A DNA stretch of 64,000 nt from an uncultured Bacilli bacterium (GTDB lineage Bacteria > Bacillota_I > Bacilli_A > RF39 > UBA660), in contig CAKPGL010000002.1 of assembly GCA_934154785.1 (NCBI GenBank), forward strand, positions 62,001-126,000, in the 5' to 3' direction. The position numbers were made by a program, and so were the translations under genes. Positions 60,483 through 64,000 of the stretch are shown here, piece after piece. The notes below the pieces were generated by a model. It searched no databases and was not told the DNA's origin. It was given only the letters and a program-made list of their open reading frames with translations. Position 1 is the stretch's first letter; the number at the start of each line of letters is the position of its first letter.

Positions 60483-61622
60483 ATGATAAATAGTACAAAA
60501 GAAAGACCTTTTATACCACTTAGTTATGATTTAGTATTTAAAAGAGTATTTGCGGATGAATATGATAAAAGACCATTACAAACTCTACTTAATGTAATTT
60601 TAAATATTAATATATCTACTAACGATATAACTATTTTAAATAGTGAAATGGTTGGTAAAAATGTAAATACTAAAAAGAATACAGTAGACTTAATTGTAAA
60701 ATTAAAAGATGGAACTAAAGTAGGAATAGAAATGAATCGTGCCGGTAGTGATAAACTAGTATTTAGAAATACATTATATATGTTTAGACTAATGGGACAT
60801 GCTTTAAATAAAGGAGCAAGATACGAAGATATAGATGAGTATATACAAATAAACTTTGATATGGATGGAGAACATAGTGAACCAATAGATATATATACAT
60901 TATGTAATGAGAAACATCCGGATAAAAAATTAACAAATAAGTTACAAATATATCGTATAAATGTTCCTTATTTTACAAAAAGATGTTATAATCTAAAAGA
61001 AGAGGAATTAGCGTATAAAGATAGATTTATAGGAATGATCGGAGCTAAGACACTAAAAGAAATAAATAAGATAGCAGGTAGGGATAATATTATGGAAGAA
61101 ATGAGTAAAAAAGTAGAAGAATGTAATGAAGATGAAGATATATTATATCAATATAATTATGGAGAGTACTTAGCAGATCTAGCGATATTAGAAGGAACAG
61201 AAAAGGGTATAAAGCAAGGTTTAGAGAAAGGCATGAAACAAGGCTTAGAGAAAGGCATGAAACAAGGCTTAGAGAAAGGTATGAAACAAGGCTTAGAAAA
61301 AGGAATTAAAGAAGGTCTTGAGAAGGGAATACAGCAAGGTCTTGAAAAAGGAATTAAAGAAGGCCTTGAAAAAGGAATTCAACAAGGTATTGAACAAGGT
61401 AAAACTGAAGGTTTCGAACAAGGTAAAAGTAAAGGCTACGAAGAAGGATTAAATCTTGGTAAACAGGAAGCGTTAAAGCAACAAGAAAGAATTATTGAAG
61501 AGTCAAAAAATGAATATAAAGTAGATATGATTACTAAAATGCTTGCTAAAGGATTAAGTCCAGAGGTAATTTCGGAGATTACTGGTCTAGAAGTAGAAAA
61601 AATTGCTGAAATAGATTTATAG
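60483..61622 (+). CDS. Rpn family nuclease (PD-(D/E)XK), copy 2
   Basis: 379 residues. Outside the repeat it differs from copy 1 (15204) by only about half a dozen residues; the nuclease core and the active-site pattern (VDLIVKL, VGIEMNRAG) are kept, so both should be active. The C-terminal repeat has seven octapeptides, three of them GLEKGMKQ, and lacks a 12-residue piece present in copy 1. The upstream about 55 bases and the downstream terminator are also shared. It sits in a single-gene unit between sigE and prs. As for copy 1, recombination or defence are family roles. Confidence 0.85.
   Translation: MINSTKERPFIPLSYDLVFKRVFADEYDKRPLQTLLNVILNINISTNDITILNSEMVGKNVNTKKNTVDLIVKLKDGTKVGIEMNRAGSDKLVFRNTLYMFRLMGHALNKGARYEDIDEYIQINFDMDGEHSEPIDIYTLCNEKHPDKKLTNKLQIYRINVPYFTKRCYNLKEEELAYKDRFIGMIGAKTLKEINKIAGRDNIMEEMSKKVEECNEDEDILYQYNYGEYLADLAILEGTEKGIKQGLEKGMKQGLEKGMKQGLEKGMKQGLEKGIKEGLEKGIQQGLEKGIKEGLEKGIQQGIEQGKTEGFEQGKSKGYEEGLNLGKQEALKQQERIIEESKNEYKVDMITKMLAKGLSPEVISEITGLEVEKIAEIDL
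61195..61400 (+). repeat. 24-bp coding minisatellite in Rpn copy 2
   Basis: Seven tandem GLEKG-type octapeptides; the first three units are almost identical at the DNA level (GGCTTAGAGAAAGGCATGAAACAA), showing fresh expansion. Confidence 0.85.
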
Positions 61623-61632
61623 GTTATTATAA

Positions 61633-61665
61633 AGAGTTTACATAGTTATATTGTAAACTTTTTAT
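61633..61665 (+). terminator. Terminator of Rpn copy 2
   Basis: AGTTTAC (61635-61641) with GTAAACT (61653-61659), then T run; same as after copy 1. Confidence 0.75.
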
Positions 61666-61736
61666 TTATATTTGAAGTAAAACATTGAAATGACAATTTA
61701 ATATATGTTACACTAATTATATAGTAGGGAGGATTT

Positions 61737-62831
61737 ATGATAGAAGATAGTTTACGTTTAATTGTTTTAGATAGTTCTAAAGATTTGGGAGAAAGTGTTA
61801 ACAATTATATAAAGAAAGTTAGAAATACAGAAAAAGATTATATAGTTCCAACAAATATAGTACGTTTTGCAAATGGTGAGGGAAAAGTAGTTTTAAATGA
61901 GTCAATTCGTGATAAAAATGTTTATATTTTAGCGGATGTAGGGAATCATAGTTGTACTTATAAATTATACGGTTATGAAAATCATAAGAGTCCTGATGAT
62001 CATTTTCAGGACATTAAGAGGGTAATATCCGCTATTAAAGGTCATGCTAGTAGTGTAAATATAGTAATGCCATTATTATATTCATCACGTCAACATAAAA
62101 GAAAAGGTAGAGAATCACTTGATTGTGCTGTTGCACTTCAAGAATTAGAGAGATTAGGTATTAATACAATTATTACCTTTGATGTACATGATCCAAATGT
62201 CCAAAATGCTATACCTTGTATGCCGTTTGAAAATTTTTATCCCACTTGCACTATGTTAAGTGATTTTGGTAAAAATGAACAGGTTGATTATAATAACTTA
62301 ATAGTAATTAGTCCTGATACTGGTGCAATGGATAGAGCAAGATATTATGCTGATATTTTAAAATGTGATGTCGGTATGTTTTATAAAAGAAGAGACTTAT
62401 CAGTTGTAATAGATGGAAAAAATCCCATAATTGCCCATGAGTATCTTGGCAAAGATGTAAAAGATAAAGATATTATTGTCATAGATGATATGATTGATTC
62501 TGGTGGCTCAATGCTTGAAGTAGTTGAAGAGTTAAATAAAAGAGGTGCCAGAAAAGTATTCTTATTTTCAACATTTGCTTTATTTAGTAAAGGTGTAGAT
62601 AAATTTAATGAATATTATAAAAAAGGAATGTTTGAAAAATTATATACTACTAATTTAACCTACATTAGAAGTGAAGCTAAAGAATCAGAGTGGTTAAAAG
62701 AAGTTGATTGTTCAGAATATTTAGGAATAATCATAGATACTTTAGATAAACATAATTCCATTTCTCCATTAATGGATGGCCGTGAAAAAGTATTTTCTAA
62801 AGTTCATAAATATATACCAGTAAAAAAATAA
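61737..62831 (+). CDS. prs: Ribose-phosphate pyrophosphokinase family protein
   Basis: 364 residues, longer than the usual 310-320. The N-terminal half has MPLLYSSRQHKRKGRESL (the ATP loop region) and FDVHDPNVQNAIP; the PRPP site is IVIDDMIDSGGSML. It makes PRPP from ribose 5-phosphate and ATP for nucleotides. The extra length is at the C-terminus and in small insertions (KSPDDHFQDI). GGGAGGA ribosome site; TGTTACACT-like -10 upstream. A small orphan RNA follows. Confidence 0.92.
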   Translation: MIEDSLRLIVLDSSKDLGESVNNYIKKVRNTEKDYIVPTNIVRFANGEGKVVLNESIRDKNVYILADVGNHSCTYKLYGYENHKSPDDHFQDIKRVISAIKGHASSVNIVMPLLYSSRQHKRKGRESLDCAVALQELERLGINTIITFDVHDPNVQNAIPCMPFENFYPTCTMLSDFGKNEQVDYNNLIVISPDTGAMDRARYYADILKCDVGMFYKRRDLSVVIDGKNPIIAHEYLGKDVKDKDIIVIDDMIDSGGSMLEVVEELNKRGARKVFLFSTFALFSKGVDKFNEYYKKGMFEKLYTTNLTYIRSEAKESEWLKEVDCSEYLGIIIDTLDKHNSISPLMDGREKVFSKVHKYIPVKK

Positions 62832-62852
62832 TAAAAAAATATATAAAAATTA

Positions 62853-62881
62853 TTGACAATAACCGACATATTTTGTACAAT
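62853..62881 (+). promoter_or_regulatory. Strong sigma-A promoter of an orphan RNA
   Basis: TTGACA (62853-62858), exact 17-base spacer, TACAAT (62876-62881). This is the best consensus promoter in the window, and no coding start follows before a terminator. Confidence 0.8.
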
Positions 62882-62887
62882 AATATT

Positions 62888-63001
62888 GTCAGATAGGTAG
62901 TATACGTCTGATGATGTTAGTTGTTAGTTTTACGTTGTAACGCTAACTATGAAGTTTGTGGTTAGTAGAGATGGTTGCTAGTAAAGGACCATCTTTTTTT
63001 T
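62888..63001 (+). ncRNA. Orphan structured RNA of about 110 nt
   Basis: It lies between a consensus promoter and a perfect terminator (AGATGGT 62969-62975, ACCATCT 62988-62994, long T run). Internal pairing includes CAGA/TCTG around GTAGTATAC and GTTAG...CGTT-GT-AACG...CTAAC. The CTAAC piece can also pair with a downstream GTTAG, so two folds compete. It has no open frame worth noting. It does not look like SRP, 6S, tmRNA or a riboswitch class I know. racE has its own promoter after it, so it is probably a free small RNA. Confidence 0.6.
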
Positions 63002-63024
63002 CACTTTTAAAAGTTTGTAGAATA

Positions 63025-63033
63025 TGATATACT
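63025..63033 (+). promoter_or_regulatory. Extended -10 promoter of racE
   Basis: TGATATACT, 17 bases before the racE start. Confidence 0.5.
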
Positions 63034-63050
63034 GACTATAGGAGATTTTT

Positions 63051-63782
63051 ATGAAGATTGGTGTATTTGATTCAGGTATTGGTGGGTTAACTGTATTAAA
63101 GGAGATAATAGATAAATATCCTAACTGTGAATATATATATTATGGTGATACTCTTCATTTACCTTATGGTGAAAAAACAAAGAAAGAATTATTAAATTTA
63201 GTATCCAAAATTATTGAGTTTTTTATTACTCAAAAAGTTGATTTGGTGGTTATAGCATGTGGAACAGTAAGTTCTACTATATATGAAGAATTATCTTATT
63301 TATATGATATAAAAATGATTAATATTATAACTACTACAATTGATAAAATAAAAAAAGATAAAATTAATAAATTAGCGGTACTCGCTACTAAAAAGACAAT
63401 AGATAGTCATGTATTTTCTAAAAATTTAGATTCTACTGATGTAATAGAAATAGCGTGCCCTAATTTTGTTCCTTATCTTGAACGCAATATTGGTAATATA
63501 GATGATATTTTAGATGATTCTTTATTTAAAATAAAAGAACAAAAAATTAATAATATAGTTTTAGGATGTACACACTATCCTTTATTAGCCAAAGATATCA
63601 AATCATATTTAGGGTATGATGTTAATTTTTATAATCTTGGTAAAATAGTAGCGGATACATTAAATTTAACAGGAAACAATTTTAAATTAGATATGTATTT
63701 TAGCTTTATTGATGATAATCTTTTAAAAAATATAAATAAAATTATTGATAAAGAGAAAACTATACAAAAATTGGTACTTTAA
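63051..63782 (+). CDS. racE: Glutamate racemase
   Basis: 243 residues, a little short (usual about 265). FDSGIGGLTVL and YYGDTLHLPYG are the family start; the two catalytic cysteines are in IACGTVSS and LGCTHYPLL. The first motif has Gly where the classic form is CNT. It makes D-glutamate for peptidoglycan. Stands before mutM; its terminator contains the stop. Confidence 0.94.
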   Translation: MKIGVFDSGIGGLTVLKEIIDKYPNCEYIYYGDTLHLPYGEKTKKELLNLVSKIIEFFITQKVDLVVIACGTVSSTIYEELSYLYDIKMINIITTTIDKIKKDKINKLAVLATKKTIDSHVFSKNLDSTDVIEIACPNFVPYLERNIGNIDDILDDSLFKIKEQKINNIVLGCTHYPLLAKDIKSYLGYDVNFYNLGKIVADTLNLTGNNFKLDMYFSFIDDNLLKNINKIIDKEKTIQKLVL

Positions 63783-63797
63783 AAGTGCCTTTTTTTA
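63773..63797 (+). terminator. Terminator of racE
   Basis: GGTACTT with AAGTGCC (one G-U), then seven T. TATAAT of mutM follows at 63801-63806. Confidence 0.7.
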
Positions 63798-63800
63798 ATG

Positions 63801-63806
63801 TATAAT
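63801..63806 (+). promoter_or_regulatory. -10 box of mutM
   Basis: TATAAT immediately after the racE terminator T run, 17 bases before the mutM start; GGTGAT ribosome site between. Confidence 0.45.
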
Positions 63807-63823
63807 ATCTTTAGGTGATGTAT

Positions 63824-64000
63824 ATGCCAGAACTACCAGAAGTAGAGACTGTAAAAAACACTTTAAAAAGATTAGTGTTAAATAAAAAAATTAATAATGT
63901 AAAGGTATTGTATCCTAATATGATAGAGTATCCTAATGTAGAAGAATTTATAAAGGAATTAAAGGGAAAAACTATAATAGATATTAAAAGACGTGGTAAA
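63824..64000 (+). CDS. mutM: Formamidopyrimidine-DNA glycosylase, N-terminal part (3' end outside window)
   Basis: 59 residues visible, too short to appear as a full gene. MPELPEVETVKNTL is the invariant Fpg/MutM start, in which the N-terminal proline (after Met removal) is the catalytic nucleophile and the next Glu is catalytic. Text runs on to KGKTIIDIKRRGK, the usual first beta-sandwich strand. It removes 8-oxoguanine from DNA. The start is ATG 63824 with GGTGATG 4-5 bases upstream. Confidence 0.93.
   Translation, partial: MPELPEVETVKNTLKRLVLNKKINNVKVLYPNMIEYPNVEEFIKELKGKTIIDIKRRGK

Noticed and set aside
62888..63001. Riboswitch for racE, or SRP/6S RNA
   Set aside because: It ends in a full terminator, racE has its own -10 box, and I see none of the conserved sequences of SRP or 6S RNA.

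Overview
The window is a 64 kb piece of a very AT-rich, low-GC Gram-positive chromosome that uses the standard code (TGA is a normal stop). Gene content points to a sporulating, monoderm member of the Bacilli, of the small-genome gut type often seen only in metagenomes (the RF39-like part of the Bacilli is my inference). The evidence is SigG, SpoIIGA-SigE and YlmC/YmxH; RNase J; a T-box serS; YlbM/TmcAL; sortase and SpaA-type surface proteins; and FtsL/DivIB/FtsA/FtsZ. The window opens inside cysS and closes inside mutM. I saw no tRNA, rRNA or CRISPR array.

Layout. 1-13 kb is mostly housekeeping: cysS end, YugP-type metallopeptidase, PstS-like binding protein, tmcAL, a large pilin-like protein, yceD-rpmF, lspA, an RluD-type synthase, rhomboid, rsmE and T-box-serS. 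13-20 kb is accessory: a DUF5684/zinc-ribbon membrane protein, a decayed IS200-type element with both ends preserved, the first of two near-identical Rpn-family nuclease genes, a membrane lytic transglycosylase and a TasA/CalY-like secreted protein. 19.7-22.2 kb has fhs and sigG. 22.3-29 kb is a surface-display operon: a thioester/SpaA adhesin, two more sorted proteins, their sortase and a membrane protein. 29-32.7 kb holds ylmC, a glycosyltransferase and a compact flavin-based electron-transfer set (ApbE, NusG-II protein, Gx transporter, FMN-binding lipoprotein). 32.8-41.3 kb is the least understood stretch: a protein with two HEPN RNase motifs next to a GS-like amidoligase, then unknown proteins and a 1431-residue protein with a C-terminal metallophosphoesterase.

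41-64 kb returns to core functions but in a rearranged form: hit, a short SUF set (sufC, sufD-like, sufS), an RNase J homologue that has lost active-site residues, tandem MraZ genes with a clear GTGG operator, rsmH and ftsL, then rpsB (with a C-terminal SAP/Rho-N-like tail) and tsf. After these come yigZ, murG-murB-divIB, ftsA-ftsZ, spoIIGA-sigE, the second Rpn copy, prs, an orphan structured RNA, racE and mutM. The division/wall cluster is thus broken in two, and its FtsZ end is joined to the early mother-cell sporulation sigma factor.

Genome style. Genes are packed tightly. Stop codons often lie inside terminator hairpins, terminator U-tracts run straight into the next -10 element (often an extended TGnTATAAT), and many genes use GGTGAT 3-5 bases before the start as the Shine-Dalgarno. 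I used this last rule to move several starts downstream of the longest reading frame. All functional names come from reading motifs by eye; nothing was searched.
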